Assembly: GCA_008933805.1 (NCBI GenBank)
Contig: WBUH01000004.1
Span: 186,001 to 250,000, forward strand
Direction: 5' to 3'
Origin: Bacteroidota bacterium
GTDB lineage: Bacteria > Bacteroidota > Bacteroidia > UBA8524
Length of the DNA: 64,000 bases
Of the stretch, positions 51,546 through 62,300 are shown piece after piece (positions within the stretch are counted from its first letter, which is position 1; each line of letters opens with the position of its first letter). The notes beneath the pieces are model-generated. The model saw only the letters and a program-made list of their open reading frames with translations. It was not told the DNA's origin and did not search any database. The position numbers were made by a program, and so were the translations under genes.

Positions 51546-54500
51546 TTATTTAACCAAGTTGTATTTAAACGAGGCGCTGCCTTGTTTAGTTTCAACTTGT
51601 ATGAAGTAAATACCTGCTGCTTGGTTGGTAATGTTAACATCCAATTTGTTGTTAACTACATTAGCAACGTTTACATCGGCAACTTTTTGACCAAGGTTGT
51701 TCAACACAGTTACAGCAACCACTTCGTTTGCGTTGATACCTGTAAACTCAAGAGCAAAGTTACCTGCGCCGGGGTTAGGATATACAGCTACTGAGCCATC
51801 AATGCCCACAGCTTTCACGCCCAATGCATTAACAAACAGGTCTTGGCTATGTGTACCCACACAACCTTTATCGCTGGTTACAACTAACCTTACAGTGTAA
51901 CGACCGTCAGCAAGGTATTTGTATGAAGTAGTTTTCACACTGTCAACACCGCCATCACCAAACAACCAGTAGTATTTAGTACCTGTGGCGTTGCTGGTAA
52001 AGTTAAACGAACCGTCCATGCTAAGTTTAGAAGTGATAAGAATATCAACCACTGGTTTTGGGTTAATGTTCAAAGTTTGAGTAGCAGTATCAGTACATCC
52101 GCCGTTAGCAGTAACAACCAAGCTAACGTTTTTAGCACCTGAACCGGTGTAAACTACGCTAGTATCGGTTGAAGTAGCTGAGAAACCATCCAAATTCCAT
52201 GAATAAGCAAGGTTGCTGTTATCAGCTATGCTTGAGTTGTTTGTAAACTGAGCAGTTTGACCTTCGCACACATCGCTGGTTACAAAATCAGCAACAGGTT
52301 TAAGGTTAATGTTAACATTCACTACTTTTTGTCCTGAGCAACCGTTGCTGCTGGTAGTAGTAAGTGTTACTGTTTTGCTGCCGGGGCCGGCGTATTGGTG
52401 GCTTGGGTTAGCATCAGTTGAAGTAACTGCATCACCAAAATCCCAATCGTAAATGTTAGTTGCACCTACAGGAACAGTACTGGTGTTTGCAAAGTTTAAG
52501 ATATCACCGTTACAAGTTGAACCTGTAATGTTGAAATCAACTAGAGGAGACTCTTTCAAAGTGATGGTTTGAGTGGTTGAATCCACACAACCCAATTCAG
52601 TTTGAGAAACAAGAGTTACGTTAAACTGTTGGAATGAGTTGTAAGTGTGGTTTGAGTTAAGGCTGGCTGCTTGCGAACCATCGCCGAACTTCCAAGTGTA
52701 GCTTACATTACCAAATGCAGGAGGAGTTGAACCGTTGGTGAAGCTAACATTGGCATTATCACACTGCAAAGTTGAGTATGTGAATGCAGGAACAGCACGT
52801 GGTGCTTGTGTTACATATTTAGCAACATCATCTTTACAACCGTTAACATCTACAGTTAATTTAACCATGTAGATACCGGGCTGAGCGTATGTTCTGCTAG
52901 TTGTGCTACCTGAACCAACTGCCGAACCATCACCGTAATCCCATGAGTAAGTAGGAGTACCTGAAGGCAGGCTTGAGTTATCGGTCATAGAAACTGCTGT
53001 GCCTTCGCAAGCATTGGCAAATGTGAAGTTTGCAGTAGGAATTTGATACACAGCAATTGTTTTTGTTACTGAGTCTTTGTATCCTTTATCAGAAGTTACA
53101 ACCAATTTTACGTTGTAAGTACCTGCAACACCCAATACTTGTAATGGGTCAGCATCATTGCTGGTAACACCATTACCAAAGTTCCACATATAAGTTAGGT
53201 TACCTACTTGGATTGTTGAAGTATTAGTAAACAATGTTTTGTCGCCTTCGCACACAGTGTTGTTAGTATAAGAAGCCTTTGGACGTGGTGCTATATATAC
53301 ATAGCGTTCAATGGTAGTATCGCAACCGTTATCCAGCCTCACCAATTTCATTGATATTTTTATCAAGCTATCATTAAATGTGGTATCAGTATTTAGGTTA
53401 AATACACCTGCGCCAGAGCTGTTAGGATTAACAAAAGAATACATAGATGAAGGAACAGTATAACCATTTACTGTTTTCACAGTTAATGAAGTCATGTTCC
53501 ATGTGCCTGAAGGACCGAAGTTAGCGTTGTTAAATCCTGTAGGAGCAGCCAAGTTGTATGAAATTACATCAGGGCTTGCGTTGAAGTCAGGATTGCTTAA
53601 AGTACCACCGTTGAAGAATCCGGCTGAACCAGACTTTGGATTAATGCTGCTACCGGCTGCAGTTGGGTTAACTGTTGCCAACACAGCTACAGCAGAACTT
53701 GCACAACCCATTGGTTTGTAATGGATAGAGCCATTGAAACCGCGAGGGCTGAAAGTACCGCCAAACAAAGCTGAAATACCATTACCGCAGTAAATGTCCA
53801 TATCAGTGTTGCTGTAGGTAGTGAAACCACCCAAAGTAGTATAATCTAATGAAGTTCCGGGGCCGGTGATAATGGTGATATAGAAACCATAAGTTTGACC
53901 ATTATACATAGGTATGTTGGCAATATCAAACTTAAGGAAACCAGTACCGGTAAACGTAGCGGTATAATCACCATTGCTGGTCCATGCACCTGCGTTCAAC
54001 TGTGAGCCTATAAATGTACCTGTTTTATAATATACCCTATATGTATAAGTACCGGTAGCAGTATAAGTAGTAGTTAAGTAAAGCGATACAGAGTCGATAA
54101 ACATATCCTTTTTAGGGATAATATCAAACATCACACCTTGTTGTGCGTTACCAGAAGCTGTTGTAGTAGTTAAAGACGAAGAGCCTGTTGCTGCACCACG
54201 CAAAGCAGCTGCATAAAAAGTTGTATTACTTGCAATAACAGGAGTGTTAAATACACGTGAGTTTGCTAAGGGGGCACCTGAAGTGTTGCTGGTAGGGAAC
54301 CATACAATAGAATCAGTTGATACTTGTGGCGTAGCACTTAATACCACTGAACCTGCTCCGCATCGGCTGCCCGCTGTTACTGTTGGGTTTGCAGGTGTTC
54401 CAATTACCGAGTATGTATATAATATGGTATCGTTAGCTGTGTTGTTATCACCTGAAAGTGAAGTAAACGCTTTAATGTTGATGTTACCGCCATTTAGTGT

Positions 54501-55295
54501 GTTACCACCGGGGAAGCTGATAGTTGCAGTGCTGTTTGCAGCAATGCTACCTGTAAAGGTTGCGCTTTGAGTACCGGCTGAAAGCAGGCTGCCCGAAACT
54601 TGAACCGTTACAGGTACGTTGTTAATAGCAAAACCACTGTTGTTTTTCAACTGGATTTTGATACTATCGTAAGAGTTACCGCAAAGAGAAGCAGGAGATA
54701 ATACCGCTGATGGCTGAACGTCTACCACATAATATGCTTGAACATTGTCCACAATCCACCACCAAGAGTAATCACCTCTCCAACGGAAACGGATTTTAAC
54801 ACCGGTTTTGTTAGCCGCAAACGATGTAATGTTTATTATTTGCGTGTTAGGGTTGCTGGTAGTAGTGCTGTTATTAAAATAAACTTGGTTCCATGTTGAA
54901 CCGTCAAACACTTCAACAGTGGCAGAACCACCAAAACCTGTTTGGAAATACTGATCCCATTTTAAAGTAACACCGCTGTAACCAGTAGTGTTAAATGCAG
55001 GACTTTCAAGTGTAACATCTTCTGCTCCACCACCTGAAGAATACCAGTCGCTATCAAAAATAGCAGCCGGTGATGACATTGGCGAGTTAGCAACCCTTGC
55101 TCCGGGGTTGTTAAAAACCCATTTGTCGGTACTTGTGTTTCCCACTAAAGTGTTGTTGGTCCAGCCTGAAGGAGGCGTTGTACCGGATGCGGTACCAAAA
55201 TTCTCGTTGACGAAGTAAACTTGCCCATTGAGGGACACAATGCCCCCAAGTAACAAGAATACTAAAGTTAGTAAACTTGTAGATAATCTATTCAT
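51546..55295 (-). CDS. Giant PKD-repeat secreted protein with T9SS sorting domain (paralogue 1)
   Basis: 1249 residues. A signal peptide (MNRLSTSLLTLVFLLLGGIVSLNGQ) and an N-terminal MAM-like/choice-of-anchor region (about 60-190; WDQYFQTGFGGSATVEVFDGSTWNQV ... WRGDYSWWWIVDNV) come first. A middle beta region follows, then about six PKD-like domains (about 660-1160; YMWNFGNGVTSNDADP, YSWDYGDGSAVGSGS, YTWKFGDGSQAASLN). A type A sorting domain (VAVYPNPGAGNFALEF ... FKYNLVK) ends it. Large PKD arrays act in adhesion or substrate binding. It shares the same domain order with the third paralogue. Confidence 0.92.
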   Translation of the reverse strand: MNRLSTSLLTLVFLLLGGIVSLNGQVYFVNENFGTASGTTPPSGWTNNTLVGNTSTDKWVFNNPGARVANSPMSSPAAIFDSDWYSSGGGAEDVTLESPAFNTTGYSGVTLKWDQYFQTGFGGSATVEVFDGSTWNQVYFNNSTTTSNPNTQIINITSFAANKTGVKIRFRWRGDYSWWWIVDNVQAYYVVDVQPSAVLSPASLCGNSYDSIKIQLKNNSGFAINNVPVTVQVSGSLLSAGTQSATFTGSIAANSTATISFPGGNTLNGGNINIKAFTSLSGDNNTANDTILYTYSVIGTPANPTVTAGSRCGAGSVVLSATPQVSTDSIVWFPTSNTSGAPLANSRVFNTPVIASNTTFYAAALRGAATGSSSLTTTTASGNAQQGVMFDIIPKKDMFIDSVSLYLTTTYTATGTYTYRVYYKTGTFIGSQLNAGAWTSNGDYTATFTGTGFLKFDIANIPMYNGQTYGFYITIITGPGTSLDYTTLGGFTTYSNTDMDIYCGNGISALFGGTFSPRGFNGSIHYKPMGCASSAVAVLATVNPTAAGSSINPKSGSAGFFNGGTLSNPDFNASPDVISYNLAAPTGFNNANFGPSGTWNMTSLTVKTVNGYTVPSSMYSFVNPNSSGAGVFNLNTDTTFNDSLIKISMKLVRLDNGCDTTIERYVYIAPRPKASYTNNTVCEGDKTLFTNTSTIQVGNLTYMWNFGNGVTSNDADPLQVLGVAGTYNVKLVVTSDKGYKDSVTKTIAVYQIPTANFTFANACEGTAVSMTDNSSLPSGTPTYSWDYGDGSAVGSGSTTSRTYAQPGIYMVKLTVDVNGCKDDVAKYVTQAPRAVPAFTYSTLQCDNANVSFTNGSTPPAFGNVSYTWKFGDGSQAASLNSNHTYNSFQQFNVTLVSQTELGCVDSTTQTITLKESPLVDFNITGSTCNGDILNFANTSTVPVGATNIYDWDFGDAVTSTDANPSHQYAGPGSKTVTLTTTSSNGCSGQKVVNVNINLKPVADFVTSDVCEGQTAQFTNNSSIADNSNLAYSWNLDGFSATSTDTSVVYTGSGAKNVSLVVTANGGCTDTATQTLNINPKPVVDILITSKLSMDGSFNFTSNATGTKYYWLFGDGGVDSVKTTSYKYLADGRYTVRLVVTSDKGCVGTHSQDLFVNALGVKAVGIDGSVAVYPNPGAGNFALEFTGINANEVVAVTVLNNLGQKVADVNVANVVNNKLDVNITNQAAGIYFIQVETKQGSASFKYNLVK

Positions 55296-55352
55296 AATAA
55301 GGTAAGGTTTGTCAATGGTAAAATTAATAAATTTTACTTACAAACCACCTAT

Positions 55353-55388
55353 TTAAAAAAAAATCCCCTGCTATTTGCAGGGGATTTT
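55353..55388 (-). terminator. Terminator of paralogue 2
   Basis: AAAATCCCCTGC-TATTT-GCAGGGGATTTT: a perfect 12-bp stem ending in a T-run on the minus strand, 32 bp after the stop at 55421. Confidence 0.88.
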
Positions 55389-55420
55389 AAGTCATTTATC
55401 GAAATGATAATGGGAGTTTA

Positions 55421-58400
55421 TTACCTATTTACAACAATTTTTAGGGTATAAACCGCATTTATTGTTTGTATGTTAAGGTTGTAAACACCAACTGGTTGGC
55501 TGCTCATGTCTATTTCAGCTTTACCGTCAACAAGTTGAGAAGCAGATATTACGCTTCTTCCCAAAATATCAGTAACTGTAACTGACTGAATTTCTTCGCC
55601 AGAGTAGTTGCTGAAATCAGCAGTTAATTTACCGCTAGTTGGGTTAGGATAAACTGAAAGACCATTCATAGCCTCAGCACCTTTTACAGAAAGTGGGTTA
55701 ACATTTACAGAAGTAGTTTTGCTGTTTACACAACCTTCTGGTGAAGTAACCACCAAACGAACAGTCCATACACCTGGGAAGCTGTATTGGTAAGTTGGGT
55801 TTGAGATGGTTGATGAACCACCGTCGCCAAATGTCCATTGGTAAGTAACACCGGTAGCTGATGTAGTAAATTTGATTTTACCATCGCCGGTTAGGTTACT
55901 GGCTACAATAATATCAACTGCGGGAACAGGGTCAACAATTACTTGCATAGTAGCAGTATCTGTACATCCTGCAGCAGAGCTGCTCACAAGTACTACATTG
56001 TAGGTTTGTGCAGTAGCATAAGTTACTTTAGGGCTAGTAGATGATGAAGTGGTAGAGTTACCCAAATCCCATGCATAGGTTAGTGTTCCTGCGCTAATGG
56101 TTGAGTTGTTGGTAAACTCAGTCTCAGTGCCGAAGCAAACCCTGTTAGCCACAAAATCAGCTTTAGGCTTCTCATCAACAACAATCAATTTATCCGATTC
56201 GCCTTGGCAACCGTTAGAGCTGATAGCTTTCAACACTACAGTATATGAATCAGGAGCATCGTATGAATGGCTAGGAGTTGCAGTGGTAGATGTTTTACCA
56301 TCACCAAAAGACCACTCATAAATGTTTGTGCTGCCTACAGGCACATTAGTGCTGTTGCTAAAGTTGATGATATCGTTGGTACACTTAACGCTTGAGAAGT
56401 TAAACACAGGCTTAGGAGATTCAAGCATGGTAATTACTTGCTTGCTGCTATCAACACAACCTAGGTCGGTTTTGGTGTACAAAGTAACTGTGTATGCGCT
56501 AAATGTATTATAGGTATAGCTTGGAGATGCTGCAGTAGATTGTCCACCGTCGCCAAAGCTCCATTCAAAGCCCATAAAGCCAAATGCAGGTCCGGTAGAA
56601 CCGTTAGTAAAGCTAACATTTGCATTATCACACTTTAAAGGAGAGTATGTAAACGCAGGAATAGCGCGAGGAGCTTGAGTTACATATTTAGTGATTGAGT
56701 TTTGGCAACCGTTCACATCAACAGTCAACTTAGCATTGTAGATACCGGGAGCAGCAAATGTATGGTTAGATGTAGCACCGCTACCTGTATTACCATCACC
56801 GTAGTTCCATGAATATGTTGCAGTTCCTGGAGGCAAAGTTGAGCTTTGGATAAACCTCAATGGTGAGTTCTCGCAAGCGTTTTCAAAATCAAAATCAGCA
56901 ACAGGTATTTGTTTAACGGTCACTGTTTTGGTTATTGAGTCTTGAATACCCCAGTTGGTAGTTGCTATCAACTTAACTTGGTAAGTTCCTGCACCACCAA
57001 AAGTTTTACCTGGGTCAGTAATGATTGATTTTGTACCATCACCAAAAGACCATACATATTCATTAGCTCCTGAAGAAATGGTAGTAGTGTTTGTAAACTC
57101 AGTTTCGTCACCCAAACAAACAGTAGTGTTGTTAAAGTTTACAACTGGGCGAGGGGCAACAAAGATTACGCGCTTCAAAACTGAATCGCAACCATTGTCT
57201 AACCTACGCAAGGTTACTGAAACTTCAATTGTACTATCAGTATAGGCTGATGAAGGGAAGAATTTAAATACTGCGTTGTTTGAACCTGAAGGAGTAGTGA
57301 AGCTATACAAAGAAGTAGGTACAGCAACTCCGTTAACAGTTACAGCACCCCTTGCAGGAATTGTCCACTGGCTACCGTAGTTACCAATAGAGAAACCTGT
57401 TGGAGGCATTACTTCGTATGAAATTGAGTCTGGAGCTGCAACAATATCAGGTTGACCTTTTGTACCACCGCTAAATGTTCCTTTAAACAAAGAGCCTTTA
57501 GCTAAATCACCGCCCACAGCAAGTGGTTTCGCAGTTGCTTTAACTTTTACCCTTGTAGATGAAACGCAAACTTGCCTGTAATACATTCTACCGTTCCAAC
57601 GTGCACTACCGTTAATAGTAGCAAAAGTGTCGCGCAAAGCAATACCTGATCCAATGGTTACATCATCATCCGCAGCACCTACAGTGTTGTTAGTAGTGTA
57701 TATTAAAAATTCGCTCGCATAAATATAGAAGCTGTATTGGCCAGCATTCATTTCAATTGGGTTAACCTTCAATCGTGTAGCATTACCCAAACCGGCACCG
57801 GTTACTTCATATTCACCAACACGAGTCCATGCTGATGGATTTGTTTGGCTACCTATGTATGAACCTGATTTCATGTACAACACTACTTTACGAGTATTTG
57901 TACCGTTAAGGTGGATGTCAAAACTATCAATAGTGATGGTTTTGCTGATGTTTACATCAAACATGTTACCGGCAAAGAAACCTGCGCCGGCATTAGCGGT
58001 TCCGGTTGTAGGGAAACCAATAGAAGTAGGGGCTGATGATTTAGTAGCTGCTACAAAAAAGCTGTCTGAAGCACCACCGGGGATTATTGGCGAGTTGATG
58101 TTAGCACCAATACCAACCAATTTGTTTGCATTGTTATACCAATATCCGGTGGTACCGCCGGGAAGGTTTGCCGATAAAGGCATAGTACCGGTTCCGCACC
58201 TTGATACATCACTTGCAGTAGTTGTACCTGTTGGCGTACCAACGTTTTTGTACCTTAAACGCAAAGTGTCATCCGTACGGAAAGTGTCAGTAGCATATTT
58301 GGTGTAAACCAAAATGTTTAAATCAGCACCGTTAGCGGTGTTAATGTTAGCAAACTTCAAAGATTTTGAAATACCGGGGTTTAATGAATCGGTAAGAGTT

Positions 58401-59122
58401 GCGTTGAAAGTGTTGCTGTAAGGGCTACCGCCAAGTGTACCGGTAACCACACAGGTAACAGGCACGTTACCGATTTTGTTAAGTCCTTGGTTTGAAACTA
58501 CAGCACTAATACTATCTGTAGCTGAACCACAACTTGTTACAGGGGCAGACATTCCGCCAATTGAAGCATTGTTTCCCAATGGGTTTGAGAACACAACTGT
58601 CATGGTTTGAGTTGGTGCGCTACAAGTAGCTCCACCAATACCACCCCAGTTTAGGTTACCAATGTTTGGACGGAAAATGTAGCCTGGGTTTGTACAGTTA
58701 CAAGTAAAAGTACTACCAACTACAAGCTCCAACTCAACCGCTGCGCTTGAACAACCACCCCAACAAGCGCCGGCTGTAATAACCCAAGGTTGTCCGTTAC
58801 AGATAACGCTAAAGTTAGTACCTGTGCGCATAGCGTGTGCTATTTTGCGGGTAAGGTCTGGGTCGTTACAAGTAATACCCACAGGGTCGTTAGAGCCCTT
58901 AACTGTTACTTGCCTAAATTTTTTGGTAGTCGTATCAAGCTGACTACGAAAGATTCCCCAATTGTCAAACTGAGATTGACCGGGGCAATAGGAGGTTCCG
59001 TTGGTAAACGTTTCCGAGTACACAACATCTTGTGCAACAGCTTGTGGCGCATAAACCACAGCGAGCAGAAGAAAAAGACTCCACTGTACCTTTGCTTTAA
59101 AACTGTAAAAAAATCTGTGCAT
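55421..59122 (-). CDS. Giant PKD-repeat secreted protein with T9SS sorting domain (paralogue 2)
   Basis: 1233 residues. The N-terminus differs from its neighbours: after the signal peptide (MHRFFYSFKAKVQWSLFLLLAVVYAPQAVAQ) comes a Cys-containing region (about 35-190) instead of the MAM-like domain. The middle (about 190-640) and the PKD block (YVWSFGDGTKSIITDP, YSWNYGDGNTGSGAT, FEWSFGDGGQSTAAS, YEWSFGDGKTSTTAT) match the paralogues. A type A sorting domain (LSVYPNPTSGKLTADF ... YTLKIVVNR) ends it. Confidence 0.92.
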   Translation of the reverse strand: MHRFFYSFKAKVQWSLFLLLAVVYAPQAVAQDVVYSETFTNGTSYCPGQSQFDNWGIFRSQLDTTTKKFRQVTVKGSNDPVGITCNDPDLTRKIAHAMRTGTNFSVICNGQPWVITAGACWGGCSSAAVELELVVGSTFTCNCTNPGYIFRPNIGNLNWGGIGGATCSAPTQTMTVVFSNPLGNNASIGGMSAPVTSCGSATDSISAVVSNQGLNKIGNVPVTCVVTGTLGGSPYSNTFNATLTDSLNPGISKSLKFANINTANGADLNILVYTKYATDTFRTDDTLRLRYKNVGTPTGTTTASDVSRCGTGTMPLSANLPGGTTGYWYNNANKLVGIGANINSPIIPGGASDSFFVAATKSSAPTSIGFPTTGTANAGAGFFAGNMFDVNISKTITIDSFDIHLNGTNTRKVVLYMKSGSYIGSQTNPSAWTRVGEYEVTGAGLGNATRLKVNPIEMNAGQYSFYIYASEFLIYTTNNTVGAADDDVTIGSGIALRDTFATINGSARWNGRMYYRQVCVSSTRVKVKATAKPLAVGGDLAKGSLFKGTFSGGTKGQPDIVAAPDSISYEVMPPTGFSIGNYGSQWTIPARGAVTVNGVAVPTSLYSFTTPSGSNNAVFKFFPSSAYTDSTIEVSVTLRRLDNGCDSVLKRVIFVAPRPVVNFNNTTVCLGDETEFTNTTTISSGANEYVWSFGDGTKSIITDPGKTFGGAGTYQVKLIATTNWGIQDSITKTVTVKQIPVADFDFENACENSPLRFIQSSTLPPGTATYSWNYGDGNTGSGATSNHTFAAPGIYNAKLTVDVNGCQNSITKYVTQAPRAIPAFTYSPLKCDNANVSFTNGSTGPAFGFMGFEWSFGDGGQSTAASPSYTYNTFSAYTVTLYTKTDLGCVDSSKQVITMLESPKPVFNFSSVKCTNDIINFSNSTNVPVGSTNIYEWSFGDGKTSTTATPSHSYDAPDSYTVVLKAISSNGCQGESDKLIVVDEKPKADFVANRVCFGTETEFTNNSTISAGTLTYAWDLGNSTTSSSTSPKVTYATAQTYNVVLVSSSAAGCTDTATMQVIVDPVPAVDIIVASNLTGDGKIKFTTSATGVTYQWTFGDGGSSTISNPTYQYSFPGVWTVRLVVTSPEGCVNSKTTSVNVNPLSVKGAEAMNGLSVYPNPTSGKLTADFSNYSGEEIQSVTVTDILGRSVISASQLVDGKAEIDMSSQPVGVYNLNIQTINAVYTLKIVVNR

Positions 59123-59251
59123 AATGTGAATTTGTTGTTAGGTTTTTATTATGTGATTTTTTGTTTTAAGAATCCTACCTCATAAAACAAGCGATAAAGA
59201 TAGTAGATTTTACAATTTTATGTGTTAAGAACGTATCAAAATCATAAAAAG

Positions 59252-59285
59252 AAACCCCACCCCGGTAAACCGGGGTGGGGTTTTA
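59252..59285 (-). terminator. Terminator of paralogue 3
   Basis: AAACCCCACCCCGG-TAAA-CCGGGGTGGGGTTT: a 14-bp stem between paralogues 2 and 3, 21 bp after the stop at 59306. Confidence 0.88.
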
Positions 59286-59305
59286 TACTCCTTTACTTAA
59301 GTATA

Positions 59306-62300
59306 TTACTTCTTAAGGCTCAGCTTAATAGAAAATGGTCCTTGTCGAGTTTCAGCATTCAGGTAATAAATACCGGCTGCCAAACTACTTAAATCGATAG
59401 TTCCTTCGTTGCCAACTACAGGTGTAATTGATTCAACAACAACCCTACCTAACATATCAGTAATGTTGATAGCAGTAATATCACCTTCAGCAATATTTCT
59501 GTAGTCAATCACAAACACACCATTTGATGGGTTAGGGTACACTGCAAGTTTACCTGCTATACCTGTAACATCAACTGAAAGCGGATTAACAAACAAGCTG
59601 CGGTTGCTTATGCCCACGCATCCGTCGGCCGAGGTAACTTTAAGTACCACTTGCATTACACCACTTGTCAAGAAACGGTAAGTAGTATCTTTTTGTGTTG
59701 AGTTACCACCATCAGAGAACAACCATTGGTATTTAGCGCCTACAGTGTTGGTAGTAAAGTTAAATGTTCCGTCTTTGCTAAGTGCCGAAGCAATTACAAT
59801 GTCAACCACCGGTTTTGGATTCACTTTAAGTTGCTTAGTGATAGTATCAGAACATCCGTTTGCTACTGATGTTATCAAAGATACCGGGTAGGTACCTGGT
59901 GTGGCATATATAAACGATGTATCTCTTGCCGATGAAGTTTTGGTATTACCAAAATCCCATGCGTAGGTTAATGGTGTAGCTGAGTTTGAAGTGTAAGAGT
60001 TGTTTGTAAACTGTGTAGTCTCACCTTCGCACACATCTGCCGAAGCAAAATCAGCCGTTGGCCTTTCGCTCACAACAATTACCTTATTAGATGTGCCGCT
60101 GCAACCATTAGTGTTGTCAACTTTTAGCACCACTGTATAGCTACCTTCGGCATTATAGGTGTGGGTTGGGTTTTCGGTATTTGAGAAGTTACCATCGTTA
60201 AAATCCCAGTTAAAAATATTCATACCGCCTACAGGTACGTTAGTAGTATTGGTAAAGTCAATTGGGCTGTTTGTACAAGAAATAGCCGAGTTGTTAAAGG
60301 TTGGTTTTGGCGACTCGCGCAAAGTTACAGCTTGTGTAGTGCTATCAATACAACCCATATCTGTAGAGGTTATAAGCCTTACATTATAGGTTCTGAATGC
60401 GCTGTATGAATGGCTTGGACTTGTAGATGATGAAATTGAACCATCATCAAAATTCCATACGTAACCTATGGTACCAAAAGGCAATGCTGGGGTATTGTTG
60501 GTAAAGTTAATGTTTGCATTATCGCACTGCAATGCAGGGAACGAGAAGGCAGGAACTGCACGAGGTGCCTGAGTGACATACTTAGACATATCGCTCTTAC
60601 AGTTGTTTACTATTACCGTTAGTTTTACGTAGTATATACCCGGGTTAGCATATAGTTTGCTGGTAGCAGAACCTGCTCCAAAGGGCGAACCATCGCCGAA
60701 ATCCCAAACATAAGTAGGTGTACCGGCAGGTAATGTTGAGTTATCGCTCATTTGTACACTTGTTCCCTCGCAAGCATTCACAAACGTGAAATTTACTTTA
60801 GGAATCTCATATACTAGAACCGTTTTCGTCACAGAGTCCTTGTACCCGAGGTTTGAAACTGCATATAGCTTAACATTGTATGTACCGTGTGTAGCATACT
60901 TTTTAGAAGGGTTCATTAAGTTTGATGTTGTACCATCACCAAAATCCCACAAGAACGACATTGTTGCTGAAGGAAGAATTGTACTTCCGTTTGCAAAATT
61001 GGCCAAATCGCCGTCGCATACGTTCAAAACAGAAAAGTCTGCATCGGGGCGTGGTGCAATATAAATGTAGCGCTCAATAGTAGTATCGCAACCATTATCG
61101 TTACGTTTGATTATATAAGTTACTTTAACCACACTATCAATAAACGGTGTTGACGGGGTAAACACAATACGTCCGTTACCTGATGAACTAGGGTTAGTTA
61201 AGGCATAATCTGCAGTTGGTACATTGGTGCCGTTTAATGTTTTAAACACAACGCTTGTAAACGTCCAAGTGCTACCGTAAGCCGAGTTTGCAAAACCTGA
61301 AGGAGGCAAGATATCATAACCGATAACATCGGGAGGTGAAACAATATCAGGATTAGCCAACGTACCGCTGTTTATTGTACCTGCAAACGGAGTGCGAGGG
61401 CTGTAGTTTGAGTTTGAAGGTGCTGGGTTAGCTATCGCTGTAACCGCAGCCTTGTTGCTTTCGCAGAATATTCTGTAAAACAAGTTACCGTTCCAGGTAA
61501 AATCATTAGCTACTGTAGAGAATGTTCCCGAAATAGCTTTACCGGCCGATACCTCAAGATCAGCGTTAACAAAATTATTGCTACCACTGGTAAACAACAT
61601 CTCATAACTGGCCCTGATATAGAATGAATAAGTTTCGCCTGCACGAATGGTTAGCGGGTTTATTTTAATGCTGGCAGGGTTACCGGCACCGGCACCATTA
61701 CGGGTTACCGTGTTTAGCAATGTCCAAGCAGAAGGGTTGGTTTCAAAACCAACATACGTTCCTTGCTTGTAATACACTGATATATCAACTGAGTTAATGT
61801 TGTTAATGTGTGCCGATAAACTATCTATGATGATGTTAGAAAGTGCTTTCACAGAGAACATGTTACCGCCGGGGTTACCTGCTCCCCACCAAACGTTACC
61901 ACCAAAACCGGTTGTTAACGTGCGGTATGTTGAGGTTTTAGCCTGCGATACATAATAAGTTTGCGACGATGGCGGCATCATTAGCGGTGTGGTAAAGGTT
62001 GACCCAGACCATATTGGTGAGGTTGATGACGCTGAATTGTACCAAATACCTGTGTTACCGCTGGCAATAGCACCATCTAACACCACAGTACCGGCCCCGC
62101 AACGGGTAACATTACTTGGTGTTGGAACAGATGGAGTACCAAATATCGAGTATCCGGTTACTTTAGTGGTATCGTTAGTTCTGTCAGGGTCACTACCTAC
62201 TTCAGTATAAGTAGAGTAATTAATAGAACCGCCCAGCAATGTATTGAAACCTCCAATTTTAAAAGAAACTATTTGGCCGGGAACTAATGTTCCGGTGTAA